Positions 1 through 7,729 are shown, numbered from the stretch's first letter. The stretch: DNA of 27,809 nt from Opacimonas sp964559075 (GCA_964559075.1 CAZLGJ010000024.1:1-27809), one strand, 5' to 3'. The notes: generated from the sequence alone by a model not told the origin. Made by a program: numbers and translations.

Positions 1-29
1 TGCGTAGCGTTGATTAACATTCTTTTCAT
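1..29 (-). CDS. rne: RNase E, N-terminal start only (partial)
   Basis: The complement of 29-1 begins ATG and reads MKRMLINAT and then a codon starting CA, which is the invariant N-terminus of RNase E (E. coli MKRMLINATQQ). Only nine full codons are inside the window; the rest lies beyond its left edge. RNase E is the endonuclease core of the degradosome and processes rRNA, tRNA and mRNA. A purine-rich GAGAAG lies about 8 bases upstream of the ATG and can serve as ribosome binding site. The divergent arrangement with rluC is the same as in E. coli. The identification rests on a short match plus synteny, which together are convincing. Confidence 0.88.
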
Positions 30-452
30 TGTCACTTCTCATAGTGTACGGACAATGTCGACACAGACAAGAACTAAGGCAGGGCTGGGTGTAACGCGTG
101 TGCGTTCATACCAGACAAAGATACAAATAGGCGGTATAGAAAGGCCTACATAATAATAAAACTTGCTAATTTGTGCATAGCAAGTTGACTAGATTGTTTA
201 TCTTGTTTTTCTATTTTAGGTATCTACATCAACCTAAAATTGCTCTAATTCGCTGTCAACAATGTACGTAATTTTTTATCAATATTGCGCCGACAAACAC
301 AATTGGTAATTGTCTAGGCGCTATTTTGCCGAGTCGGAATAATAATGTATTGAGGTCTGTCTCAACTTTCTGACGACGTGCGGCTTGCTGCGCGAGATTA
401 TTGTAAGGATAAAGCAGAGCAATCTGCTACAGATGTTACAAAAAAATTTGCG
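30..452 (-). promoter_or_regulatory. Long structured 5' leader of rne
   Basis: This gap of more than 400 bases between rne and rluC holds no credible gene. On the rne strand it can fold into several hairpins: 160-168 pairs with 178-186 (9 bp), 213-221 pairs with 232-240 (9 bp), and 287-296 pairs with 310-321 (10 bp with a 2-base bulge). In E. coli the 361-nt rne leader carries hairpins, notably hp2, through which RNase E shortens the life of its own mRNA. The similar length, position and bulged stem suggest the same autoregulation here. The structures are read by eye; equivalence to hp2 is inferred. Confidence 0.7.
287..321 (-). other. Bulged hairpin in rne leader (hp2-like candidate)
   Basis: GCGCC and GACAA at 287-296 pair with TTGTC (310-314) and GGCGC (317-321). 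The two halves are interrupted on one side only by a 2-base TA bulge, and the loop is 13 bases. It is the strongest structure of the leader and lies about 258-292 bases before the rne start codon. A bulged stem of this kind is how RNase E recognises its own E. coli leader; the functional link is inferred. Confidence 0.5.
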
Positions 453-458
453 CACTAA

Positions 459-487
459 ATTATGTCTTTATTTCAGACTAACTGCAA
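459..487 (-). promoter_or_regulatory. Candidate rne promoter
   Basis: Read on the minus strand, TTGCAG (487-482) is followed by a 17-base spacer and CATAAT (464-459). The -10 matches 5 of 6 consensus bases and the -35 only TTG. Transcription would start near 452 and give a leader of about 420 nt. Other rne promoters may exist, since E. coli has three. Confidence 0.4.
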
Positions 488-504
488 GCATTTAGCACGC
501 ATAT

Positions 505-514
505 TGCGTATAAT
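505..514 (+). promoter_or_regulatory. Candidate -10 region for rluC
   Basis: A perfect TATAAT lies at 509-514, with a TG two bases further upstream than the usual extended -10 position. No good -35 is present at 16-18 bases. It would start an rluC transcript near 521, about 30 bases before the gene. Confidence 0.4.
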
Positions 515-552
515 AATTTTTTTTTGAGCGATTTCAGTCAGTAAGTTAGGGC

Positions 553-1518
553 ATGAACGAATCTATCAACACTCCTGTCAATACCACTGTGCACACTGTA
601 ACAATATCTGCGGATATGGCAGGACAGCGCATCGACAATTTTTTGTTGCAGTATCTCAAAGGCGTTCCTAAAAGCTTGATTTACCGCATCGTGCGCAAAG
701 GGGAAGTGCGGGTCAACAAAAAACGCATCAAAGCTGAATACAAAATTCAAGCCGACGATTTGGTGCGTATCCCTCCCATTAAGCGCGAGGCGAAAGCCTC
801 GCCTCATGTCAATCCCAAGCTGGCGCAAGTCGCGCGTCTTGAAGGCGCCATTGTGTTTGAGGATGAGCGTATTTTAGCTGTGAATAAGCCCACTGGCTTG
901 GCCGTTCACGGTGGCAGTGGTTTGCAATTTGGCATGATTGAAGGCCTGCGTGCACTGCGTCCACAACAGGATTTTTTGGAACTGGTGCACCGCATTGACC
1001 GCGACACCAGTGGTTTGATTTTGGTTGCCAAAAAACGCTCGGCACTGCGGCACCTGCACGAACAGTTGCGCGACAAAAAAATGCAAAAACGCTACCACGC
1101 CCTAGTCACCGGGCAGTGGCCGCAACATCGCCATAAGGTCAAAGCGCCGCTGTACAAGAATACCTTACAATCAGGGGAGCGCATGGTGCAGGTGCGGGAT
1201 GACGGCAAACCCAGCGAAACGCGGTATCGGGTGTTACAATCCTTTGCCGATGCAACCTTAATCGAAGCCTCACCGATTACCGGGCGCACTCACCAGATCC
1301 GAGTTCACTGCCAATACGCAGGGCACGCCATTATTGGTGATGCTAAATATTGCGACAGCGAAATCAACGCTGACTTTGCACATCGTGGCTGTCCGCGGTT
1401 ATTTTTACATGCTGCGGCGCTGGCCTTTATTCACCCTGGGACGAAAGAGCCGATGCGACTCATGGCCAAGTATGATGATACGCTCAAACATATCTTAAAT
1501 GTGCTGGAGGCATCATGA
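553..1518 (+). CDS. rluC: 23S rRNA pseudouridine synthase RluC
   Basis: RluC converts U955, U2504 and U2580 of 23S rRNA to pseudouridine in E. coli. The 321-residue product, close to the 319 of E. coli, has an N-terminal S4 RNA-binding domain (about residues 24-75, with KGEVRVNKKRIK) and an RluA-type catalytic domain. The signature HRIDRDTSG at 146-154 contains the predicted catalytic Asp149. LHEQLR, SGER, GKPSETR and TGRTHQIRVH motifs also match. The ATG at 553 is the only good upstream start, but the AGGG before it is unusually close (one base). It lies beside rne as in E. coli, and its stop overlaps the start of the next gene by 4 bases (ATGA). Confidence 0.95.
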   Translation: MNESINTPVNTTVHTVTISADMAGQRIDNFLLQYLKGVPKSLIYRIVRKGEVRVNKKRIKAEYKIQADDLVRIPPIKREAKASPHVNPKLAQVARLEGAIVFEDERILAVNKPTGLAVHGGSGLQFGMIEGLRALRPQQDFLELVHRIDRDTSGLILVAKKRSALRHLHEQLRDKKMQKRYHALVTGQWPQHRHKVKAPLYKNTLQSGERMVQVRDDGKPSETRYRVLQSFADATLIEASPITGRTHQIRVHCQYAGHAIIGDAKYCDSEINADFAHRGCPRLFLHAAALAFIHPGTKEPMRLMAKYDDTLKHILNVLEAS

Positions 1519-2156
1519 AGCGCTATCGCTGTATTATTTTTGATTGGGATGGCACGTTAATGGATTCTGCTGACAAAATCGTTGCGTGCATGCAAGAGGC
1601 TGCGCGGTGCTCTGACTTGCCTGTGCCTAGTGCGCAGGCCGTGCATCAAATCATCGGCATTAGTTTAGCGCCCGCTATTCAGCGTTTATTTGCGCTAGAG
1701 TGTCACACCAAGGTAGCGCAAGTAGTTGAGCATTATAAGCGGATATTTGTAGCGGTGGATACTACGCCGTGTCCATTATTTGCCGGAAGTCGTGAATTGC
1801 TTATCACGCTGGCCCAGCACCTGCCTTTGGCGGTGGCAACCGGTAAAGCACGTCGGGGTCTAGAGCGCGCATGGCTGCACACTGACAGCAAACATTATTT
1901 TGTCGATTCATGCTGTGCTGATGAAGCGGAATCCAAACCATCTCCTGACATGCTAGAGCAGATTTTGGCTAGACAAAACTTAGCGCCTTCAGAGTGTTTA
2001 ATGGTGGGCGATACCAGTTTCGATATGCAAATGGCCGCGGCACTAGGAATGGATCGCATTGGTGTGTCCTACGGTGTGCATACTAATGAGGTGATAGCAC
2101 AATACGCCCCACGCGCGATTATTAATTCGCCTCTGGAGTTACTCGACTGGGTTTAA
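1515..2156 (+). CDS. HAD-superfamily phosphatase (Gph/YcjU-like)
   Basis: A 213-residue haloacid-dehalogenase family hydrolase. Motif I is FDWDGTLMDS, with nucleophile Asp10 and general acid Asp12; motif II is VATGK (Thr109); the motif III lysine is Lys141 in ESKPSP; motif IV is MVGDTSFD with Asp166 and Asp170. The region between motifs I and II has the length of a helical C1 cap, as in phosphoglycolate phosphatases and beta-phosphoglucomutases. The substrate cannot be read from sequence. It is translationally coupled to rluC (ATGA overlap), a pairing seen in other gammaproteobacteria. Its 3' end overlaps the 3' end of the convergent maf gene by 18 bases. Confidence 0.88.
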   Translation: MKRYRCIIFDWDGTLMDSADKIVACMQEAARCSDLPVPSAQAVHQIIGISLAPAIQRLFALECHTKVAQVVEHYKRIFVAVDTTPCPLFAGSRELLITLAQHLPLAVATGKARRGLERAWLHTDSKHYFVDSCCADEAESKPSPDMLEQILARQNLAPSECLMVGDTSFDMQMAAALGMDRIGVSYGVHTNEVIAQYAPRAIINSPLELLDWV

Positions 2157-2726
2157 TACATCCACACCGAGCTCAAATAGAATGCTGGTTAGTTCAATCA
2201 GCGGCAGTCCAACCAGTGTATTGATGTCTCTGCCGTTGACGAACTTAAATAACGCAATTCCCAAACCTTCAGATTTGAAGCTGCCGGCACAGTCAAAAGG
2301 TTGTTCGCGGTCAATGTAGGCGGCAATTTGCTCAGCACTTAAATCGCGAAAGCCGACAATATAAGGCTCGACAATCTGCTTTTCAAAGCCGTCCGGCCCC
2401 AATACACATAATGCCGTGTAGAAGGTCACCGTTTGTCTGCTACAGCGGGTGAGCTGGGCAATGGCGTTGTCTCGGTTGCCGGGTTTGGTCAAGATGTCAT
2501 TGTCGATGCACGCCACTTGATCAGAGGCGATCACCACCGCTTCGGGATGATCATGGGCGACTTTCGCTGCCTTTGCATGAGCCAATCGAGCAACCAGAGC
2601 AGCAGGACCTTCATTGGCAAGCGGGGTTTCATCAACATCGGGAGATACCGAATCATAGCGCAGGCCCAGCTGATTCATCAGCATGCGTCGGTATTTTGAA
2701 GAAGAGGCAAGGACGATTTTTTTCAT
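2139..2726 (-). CDS. yceF: Maf-family nucleotide pyrophosphatase (YceF subgroup, m7GTP type)
   Basis: Maf proteins hydrolyse non-canonical nucleoside triphosphates to the monophosphate and pyrophosphate. The 195-residue product has the N-terminal ILASSS-type motif (LASSSKYRR), DVDETP, ASDQV with the catalytic Asp69, LTKP (Lys81) and CAGSFKSEGLG. The last motif and CAGS place it with E. coli YceF, which acts on 7-methyl-GTP, rather than with the dTTP/UTP-specific YhdE group. It lies between rluC and yceD as in E. coli, transcribed opposite to both. It starts at an ATG with a weak ribosome binding site and shares the yceD intergenic region. Confidence 0.92.
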   Translation of the reverse strand: MKKIVLASSSKYRRMLMNQLGLRYDSVSPDVDETPLANEGPAALVARLAHAKAAKVAHDHPEAVVIASDQVACIDNDILTKPGNRDNAIAQLTRCSRQTVTFYTALCVLGPDGFEKQIVEPYIVGFRDLSAEQIAAYIDREQPFDCAGSFKSEGLGIALFKFVNGRDINTLVGLPLIELTSILFELGVDVLNPVE

Positions 2727-2840
2727 CTTGGTAAAATAAACTCCGCGAGGTGTGAATTATTGTTGAATATGCAAAGTGTATCGTCATTTTGTGTTTCATG
2801 TTAAGTTTTTCTAAACCTCACTCTCTATCCCGAATATCCT

Positions 2841-2876
2841 TTGACACGGGTAGGGGAAACCTATAAACTGCGCGCG
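2841..2876 (+). promoter_or_regulatory. Promoter of the yceD-rpmF-plsX-fab operon
   Basis: A perfect TTGACA -35 lies at 2841-2846. After 17 bases comes TAAACT (2864-2869), overlapping TATAAA (2862-2867, 15-base spacer). The next seven bases, GCGCGCG, form a very GC-rich discriminator, typical of growth-rate and ppGpp-controlled ribosomal promoters. The expected start near 2876 is only about 3 bases before the yceD ATG. Confidence 0.7.
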
Positions 2877-2878
2877 TT

Positions 2879-3409
2879 ATGCAGAAAGTAAAATTGCCAA
2901 AGCGCCTCGACCCAGTCAAAACAGCTACCAAACGCTCTGAGTATTCAGGGATCATGGCGGCTAAAGATATGCCGAGATGGTTAGCATCTGTTGCTCAATG
3001 TGATGACGATATTCAGGTGGACGTTAAGTTTGCAAAAGACGCGCAGGGTCTTACTTACTTCCACGGAACATTGCACACGCAAGCACAACTTATCTGTCAA
3101 CGCTGTAATTCGCTAATGCCGTTCGACAATTTTGTCGAATTTTGTTTCACGCCCGTGCAGGGGAATGAACTAGAGCATGACGAATTACCTGACGCTTACG
3201 AGCCGGTTGCGGTAGATGAACACGGAGAGGTTGATCTGGTGCAAATCTTTGAAGACGAGCTGATTATTACGTTGCCCATTGTACCCGTCCATGCAGAGGT
3301 CGATTGCAAAGTAAGCAGTGAAGATATGACGTTTGGTCAACTCAAACCGGAACAAGAGCGTGAAAACCCATTTGCGGTTTTACAAAAACTTAAGCGAGAC
3401 CAGGAGTAA
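2879..3409 (+). CDS. yceD: YceD / DUF177 protein (23S rRNA accumulation protein)
   Basis: A 176-residue DUF177 protein. E. coli and plant DUF177 members are needed for normal 23S rRNA accumulation; the biochemical activity is not settled. The start MQKVKLPKRLDPVKTA aligns with E. coli MQKVKLPLTLDPVRTA, which fixes the ATG at 2879. Cys73 and Cys76 form the conserved CxxC. The core EDELIITLPIVPVH and the C-terminal NPFAVLQKLK are also present. No Shine-Dalgarno sequence precedes the ATG, and the promoter lies so close that the mRNA may be nearly leaderless. rpmF follows 3 bases after the stop codon. Confidence 0.93.
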   Translation: MQKVKLPKRLDPVKTATKRSEYSGIMAAKDMPRWLASVAQCDDDIQVDVKFAKDAQGLTYFHGTLHTQAQLICQRCNSLMPFDNFVEFCFTPVQGNELEHDELPDAYEPVAVDEHGEVDLVQIFEDELIITLPIVPVHAEVDCKVSSEDMTFGQLKPEQERENPFAVLQKLKRDQE

Positions 3410-3412
3410 GTT

Positions 3413-3583
3413 ATGGCAGTACAACAAAATCGTAAAACCCGCGCTAAGCGTGGTATGCGTCGTTCACATGATGCACTCACAGGCGCAACTTTGTCTGTCG
3501 ATTCTACATCAGGTGAAACGCACCGTCGTCACCACGTGACGGCTGATGGTTTCTACAAAGGCAAAAAAGTCACAGGCAACTAG
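3413..3583 (+). CDS. rpmF: 50S ribosomal protein L32
   Basis: A 56-codon gene starting MAVQQNRKTRAKRGMRRSHD, almost identical to E. coli L32 (57 residues), and ending KKVTGN. A strong AGGAG lies about 7 bases before the ATG. The protein has no cysteines, so it is not the zinc-ribbon form of L32. It is a structural protein of the large subunit. It sits 3 bases after yceD and 8 bases before plsX, so ribosomal protein and lipid synthesis share one transcript, as in E. coli. Confidence 0.98.
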   Translation: MAVQQNRKTRAKRGMRRSHDALTGATLSVDSTSGETHRRHHVTADGFYKGKKVTGN

Positions 3584-3591
3584 TCTGACTT

Positions 3592-4632
3592 ATGTCTACA
3601 CTAACCATCGCGTTAGATGCAATGGGGGGAGATCATGGTCCCCCCATTATTATTTCTGGTGCCATAAAAGCGCTGCACCAACATCCTCATTTGCACCTCA
3701 TTATCTGTGGTGATGAACCTCAAATTTCTCCGCACTTACAAGAAATCCAAACGCAATTTAGTCAACGTATTCGCATCTTGCACTGTCAAGATACCATCTT
3801 AATGACGGATAAACCTGCTGAAGCACTGCGCTACAAAAAAGATGCTTCCATGCGACGGGCCATAGAATTAGTCCAACAAAACAAAGCCGATGCCTGTGTC
3901 AGCGCGGGTAATACAGGTGCGCTGTTCGCCATTGCTGCGGTGCTGCTAAAAACCTTACCAGGGATTGACCGTCCGGCATTAGTCACGCATCTGCCCAGTC
4001 AAACCGGCGTACCGGTGTGGTTGTTGGATTTAGGCGCTAACGTAAATAATAGCGCGGATACGTTAGTGCAAAATGCGGTCATGGGCTCAGTGCTGGCAGC
4101 GCAACAAGCTGAACTGCCCCCACAACATGTACCCCGAGAAGCACCGCGAGTAGCGCTGCTAAATGTTGGGGAAGAACACAATAAAGGCCATGATGTGGTC
4201 AAACAAGCGCATCTGGCGCTGTCCAAATTAAACAAAATTCACTACATCGGGTTTATTGAAGCAAATGACATTTTAACGGGGAAAGCCGATGTTGTGGTTA
4301 CCGATGGTTTTACCGGCAATGTGGCGCTTAAAGCCAGTGAAGGTATTTATCAGTATTTGCGACATGCTGTGAAACAGCTCAGCCAACAAAGCCTGTGGAT
4401 GAAAATCTTAGCAACAATGACGCTACCGCTGTTGCAGCGCCTGTACCAAAAGATGAAGCCCGACCAGTATAATGGTGCGAGTTTGATAGGATTACGCGGT
4501 ATTGTGGTAAAAAGTCACGGTAATGCGAATGCCAACGCCGTGTGTTACGCGATTTCTCAGGCGGTAGCCGAAGTTGAACAACAGATCCCACAACGAATAA
4601 AAACAACGATTAGCAATATATTGCTGGAGTAA
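3592..4632 (+). CDS. plsX: Phosphate acyltransferase PlsX
   Basis: PlsX makes acyl-phosphate from acyl-ACP and inorganic phosphate, for use in glycerol-3-phosphate acylation at the membrane. The 346-residue product has the N-terminal LDAMGGDHGP (residues 8-17), CVSAGNTGALFAIA, PALVTHLP, WLLDLGANV, LLNVGEEHNKGHD, YIGFIEANDILTGKADVVVTDGFTGNVALK and the NGASLIGLRGIVVKSHGNAN segment. Compared with E. coli, which I recall, there is a short insertion of about 7 residues before the LLNVGEE motif. The ribosome binding site is poor, so expression may rely on coupling with rpmF. The stop overlaps a possible fabH start by one base. Confidence 0.97.
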   Translation: MSTLTIALDAMGGDHGPPIIISGAIKALHQHPHLHLIICGDEPQISPHLQEIQTQFSQRIRILHCQDTILMTDKPAEALRYKKDASMRRAIELVQQNKADACVSAGNTGALFAIAAVLLKTLPGIDRPALVTHLPSQTGVPVWLLDLGANVNNSADTLVQNAVMGSVLAAQQAELPPQHVPREAPRVALLNVGEEHNKGHDVVKQAHLALSKLNKIHYIGFIEANDILTGKADVVVTDGFTGNVALKASEGIYQYLRHAVKQLSQQSLWMKILATMTLPLLQRLYQKMKPDQYNGASLIGLRGIVVKSHGNANANAVCYAISQAVAEVEQQIPQRIKTTISNILLE

Positions 4633-4640
4633 TGCACAAT

Positions 4641-5600
4641 ATGTATTCAAAAATCATCGCGACAGGAAGTTATTATCCCAGCGAAATCCGTTCCAATGCC
4701 GATTTAGAGTTAATGGTGGAAACATCAGATCAATGGATCACTGATCGCACGGGTATCAAAGAACGTCGTATTATTGGTGCAGACGAAACAGCAGGTACTA
4801 TGGGGGCTGAAGCCGCTCGTTCCGCTTTCGAATATAATCAGATTGACCCGCAGTCCATCGATATGATTGTGTGTGCGACGACTAGTGGGGCAACTTCGTT
4901 ACCCAGCACAGCCTGTGAAATTCAACGCTTATTAGGGCTAGACGGTATTCCAGCGTTTGACGTCGCTGCAGCATGCGCGGGGTTTTGTTATGCACTAAGT
5001 GTTGCCGATCAGTATATTAAATCAGGCATGGCCAAACGCATCTTGGTCATAGGTACGGATTGTTTATCTCGATTGGTCGATCCTAAAGATCGTTCTATGG
5101 TCATTCTCTTTGGTGATGGTGCTGGTGCAACTATTATTGAAGCGAGTGAGGAGCCGGGTATTTTATCGACCCATATCCACGCCGCAGGTTCGTATGGCGA
5201 TTTGCTATATGTAGGTAATCCCACACGAGGCGATGAGGCTTCGGTCCATCAAAACTGGGGGGTCATGAAAGGCAACGAAGTGTTTAAAATGGCGGTGACC
5301 AAACTCAGCGAAGTGGTCGAGCAAACCCTTGCAGCCAATAATATGGATAAATCTGAGCTGGATTGGTTAGTGCCGCATCAGGCGAATTTTCGGATCATCA
5401 ACGCCATTGCCAAAAAATTAAACATGCCGCTGGATAACGTGGTGATCACGCTTGAAAAATACGGCAATACTTCGGCAGCAACGGTGCCTACTGCACTGGA
5501 TACTGCGATTCGAGATGGGCGCATTCAGCGCGGTCAAAATTTATTATTAGAAGCTTTTGGTGGCGGATTTGCCTGGGCTTCTGCACTGGTTAAATATTAA
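4641..5600 (+). CDS. fabH: 3-oxoacyl-ACP synthase III (FabH)
   Basis: FabH condenses acetyl-CoA with malonyl-ACP to start type II fatty acid synthesis. Counting from the ATG at 4641 (MYSKIIATGSYYP, aligned with E. coli MYTKIIGTGSYLP), the catalytic triad is Cys112 (AAACAGF), His246 (VPHQANFRI) and Asn276 (GNTSAA). An upstream ATG at 4632 overlaps the plsX stop, but the GGAG at 4626-4629 is only 2 bases from it. It is 11 bases from the ATG at 4641, so the later start is preferred. The length is then 319 residues (E. coli 317). The extra residues lie in the loop before KGNEVFK. Confidence 0.97.
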   Translation: MYSKIIATGSYYPSEIRSNADLELMVETSDQWITDRTGIKERRIIGADETAGTMGAEAARSAFEYNQIDPQSIDMIVCATTSGATSLPSTACEIQRLLGLDGIPAFDVAAACAGFCYALSVADQYIKSGMAKRILVIGTDCLSRLVDPKDRSMVILFGDGAGATIIEASEEPGILSTHIHAAGSYGDLLYVGNPTRGDEASVHQNWGVMKGNEVFKMAVTKLSEVVEQTLAANNMDKSELDWLVPHQANFRIINAIAKKLNMPLDNVVITLEKYGNTSAATVPTALDTAIRDGRIQRGQNLLLEAFGGGFAWASALVKY

Positions 5601-5621
5601 TTTAGGTTCGGATAAAATTAT

Positions 5622-6551
5622 ATGAGTAAACGCATCGCAATGGTGTTTCCTGGCCAAGGCTCTCAAGCCGTTGGCATGTTGGCTGAGCTAGCCGCCCATA
5701 CGACAATCATTAATGAGACTTTTGCTGAGGCATCATCTGCCTTGGGCTATGATCTCTGGGACGTGGTAGCCAATGATCCCAATGGTGAACTCAATCAAAC
5801 CGAAGTCACCCAGCCAGCGTTATTAACTGCGTCTGTCGCGGTCTATCGCGCGTTGCAAGCCGAACAGGAGGTCACGCCGGAAGTGCTAGCTGGGCACAGT
5901 TTAGGCGAGTATTCAGCACTCACCTGTGCTGGTGTCTTCTCTTTAAGCGACGCGGTAAAACTGGTGCGCGCTCGCGGTCAGTTTATGCAGGCAGCAGTCC
6001 CTGCTGGTGTTGGTGCAATGTACGCCATTATCGGTTTAGATGATGCAGCAATAGAACAAATATGTGCTGATATCAGTAAGCAGACTGGGCAGGTCGTTGC
6101 TGCGGTCAACTATAATTCGCCGGGGCAAGTGGTCATTGCTGGTAATAAGGACGCTGTTGAGCAAGCCGGCGCTGCTTGTAAAGAAGCCGGTGCCAAACGT
6201 GCATTGCCACTACCAGTATCCGTGCCATCGCACTGTGCGTTGATGCAGCCCGCTGCCGAGCAACTTGCCGAATTACTTGGCACTATTACGATGTCTGCAC
6301 CAGCTGTCCCGGTCATCAACAATGTTGATGTGGCTGCCGAGTCCGATCCAGAAGCAATTCGCGATGCACTGATCCGTCAACTATATTGCCCCGTCCAGTG
6401 GACGCAAACCGTGCAGGTACTCGCCGCACAAGGGATCACCGATGTGTATGAAATCGGACCGGGTAAAGTATTGACTGGATTAAATAAACGTATTGAAAAG
6501 GCGCTAAACTACGCAAGTGTGAATGCGCCAGAGCACTTTTCGCTCGCCTAA
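5622..6551 (+). CDS. fabD: Malonyl-CoA:ACP transacylase (FabD)
   Basis: FabD loads malonyl groups from CoA onto acyl carrier protein. The 309-residue product begins with the FPGQGSQ motif. It carries the nucleophile Ser93 in GHSLGEYSAL, Arg118 (VRARGQFMQ), NYNSPGQVVIAG and His204 (VPSHCALM), and ends with the EIGPGKVLTGL motif, all as in E. coli FabD (309 residues). It lies 21 bases after fabH and 15 bases before fabG, in the conserved fabH-fabD-fabG order, and probably shares the operon transcript. Confidence 0.97.
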   Translation: MSKRIAMVFPGQGSQAVGMLAELAAHTTIINETFAEASSALGYDLWDVVANDPNGELNQTEVTQPALLTASVAVYRALQAEQEVTPEVLAGHSLGEYSALTCAGVFSLSDAVKLVRARGQFMQAAVPAGVGAMYAIIGLDDAAIEQICADISKQTGQVVAAVNYNSPGQVVIAGNKDAVEQAGAACKEAGAKRALPLPVSVPSHCALMQPAAEQLAELLGTITMSAPAVPVINNVDVAAESDPEAIRDALIRQLYCPVQWTQTVQVLAAQGITDVYEIGPGKVLTGLNKRIEKALNYASVNAPEHFSLA

Positions 6552-6566
6552 CTTGGAAGAATCAAC

Positions 6567-7298
6567 ATGTCTGATAAAAAAATCGCGCTAGTCACTGGCG
6601 CATCTCGCGGTATCGGCAAAGCCACCGCACTAGCACTCGTGGCACAAGGCCACTTTGTCGTCGGCACTGCCACCAGTGATAATGGTGCTGCAGCGATTGC
6701 CGAATACTTAGGTGACAACGGTACTGGAAAGGTGCTTAATGTCACTGCCGAAGGCGCTATTGATGCATTAGTCAGCGAAATAACCGCGGAGTTTGGTGGC
6801 ATCGCCATTTTGGTCAACAACGCCGGGATCACACGCGATAACTTGCTAATGCGCATGAAAGATGCAGAATGGGATGACATTATCCAGACCAATTTGTCAG
6901 CGATTTTTAAGCTGTCTAAAGCCGTGCTGCGCGGCATGATGAAACAGCGTTTTGGCCGCATTATCAACGTCGGTTCAGTGGTTGGGTCAACCGGCAACGC
7001 TGGACAAGCCAACTATGCGGCAGCTAAGGCAGGCGTGATTGGGTTTAGTAAATCCATGGCCCGTGAAGTTGCGTCACGCGGTATTACTGTGAATGTCGTT
7101 GCGCCTGGTTTTATCGATACAGATATGACCAAGGTCCTGACGGATGAGCAAAAAGCGGAAATCTTTAAGGATATTCCGGCAAACCGCCTTGGACAACCTG
7201 AAGAAATCGGCGCTGCTGTTGCATTTTTAGCCAGCGAACCTGCTGCTTACATTACCGGAGAAACTCTGCATGTGAACGGCGGAATGCATATGGGCTAG
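6567..7298 (+). CDS. fabG: 3-oxoacyl-ACP reductase (FabG)
   Basis: FabG is the NADPH-dependent reductase of 3-ketoacyl-ACP in fatty acid elongation. The 243-residue short-chain dehydrogenase has the GASRGIGK cofactor loop (residues 11-18), NNAGITRDNLL, Asn109, Ser137, Tyr150 and Lys154 (YAAAK) as catalytic residues, and the C-terminal YITGETLHVNGGMHM. A GGAAG ribosome binding site precedes the ATG. The gene ends before a 148-base gap full of hairpins that separates it from acpP. Confidence 0.97.
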   Translation: MSDKKIALVTGASRGIGKATALALVAQGHFVVGTATSDNGAAAIAEYLGDNGTGKVLNVTAEGAIDALVSEITAEFGGIAILVNNAGITRDNLLMRMKDAEWDDIIQTNLSAIFKLSKAVLRGMMKQRFGRIINVGSVVGSTGNAGQANYAAAKAGVIGFSKSMAREVASRGITVNVVAPGFIDTDMTKVLTDEQKAEIFKDIPANRLGQPEEIGAAVAFLASEPAAYITGETLHVNGGMHMG

Positions 7299-7305
7299 AG
7301 AATAC

Positions 7306-7381
7306 TTGCGAAATACTGGTTTATTGACTAGTATTTTGCAAAAATGTGGTTAGACCACGGGCATAAGTGCAATATGCACTT
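7306..7381 (+). promoter_or_regulatory. Three successive hairpins between fabG and acpP
   Basis: The fabG-acpP gap (7299-7446) contains three inverted repeats in 76 bases. 7306-7317 pairs with 7330-7341 (12 pairs, one G-U). 7346-7350 pairs with 7354-7358 (5 bp). 7365-7371 pairs with 7375-7381 (7 bp, 3-base loop). None is followed by a T run, so they are not classical terminators. They may slow 3' decay, attenuate read-through, or form the acpP leader. A TTGACA lies at 7395-7400, but I find no matching -10. Confidence 0.5.
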
Positions 7382-7446
7382 GCTTTGCGTTCGTTTGACA
7401 CCTAAACTAGCGTAAATTTTTCCAATGAACAATAGGATAAAGAAAC

Positions 7447-7686
7447 ATGAGTAATATCGAAGAACGCGTCAAAAAAATTATCATTGAGCAACTTGGCGTT
7501 AAGGAAGAAGAAGTAAAGTCTGAGGCAGCTTTTGTTGATGATTTAGGTGCGGATTCTTTAGATACTGTTGAACTTGTTATGGCCCTTGAAGAAGAGTTTG
7601 ATACTGAGATTCCAGATGAAGAAGCTGAGAAGATCACCACTGTTCAATCAGCCATTGATTACATTAACGCAAACAGCGACGCATAA
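7447..7686 (+). CDS. acpP: Acyl carrier protein
   Basis: A 79-residue acidic helical protein that carries growing acyl chains on a 4'-phosphopantetheine arm. Ser37 in GADSLDTVELVMALEEEF is the attachment site. The sequence is nearly that of E. coli AcpP (78 residues). AGGA lies about 10 bases before the ATG. ACP is needed in great excess over the enzymes. Here it is set apart by the hairpin region upstream and by a rho-independent terminator at 7705-7729, which allows abundant monocistronic mRNA. Confidence 0.99.
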   Translation: MSNIEERVKKIIIEQLGVKEEEVKSEAAFVDDLGADSLDTVELVMALEEEFDTEIPDEEAEKITTVQSAIDYINANSDA

Positions 7687-7704
7687 CTTCCTTTTTGTGT
7701 GACG

Positions 7705-7729
7705 AAACGGCTCCTCGGGGCCGTTTTTT
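7705..7729 (+). terminator. Rho-independent terminator after acpP
   Basis: AAACGGC (7705-7711) pairs with GCCGTTT (7720-7726), with further CC/GG pairing possible in the loop. It is followed directly by a run of six T (7724-7729). It lies 19 bases after the acpP stop and 45 bases before fabF. Confidence 0.88.

Noticed and set aside
413..428. Small hairpin AGCAGA-GCAA-TCTGCT.
   Set aside because: It is short, lies near the candidate rne start site, and has no T run or conservation evidence; it could be chance.
3333..3539. A 68-residue open frame overlapping yceD and rpmF.
   Set aside because: It lies out of frame across rpmF, whose 56-codon product is an unmistakable L32.
7395..7400. TTGACA before acpP as a full promoter.
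   Set aside because: No -10 hexamer of acceptable quality lies 15-19 bases downstream, so only the motif is noted.
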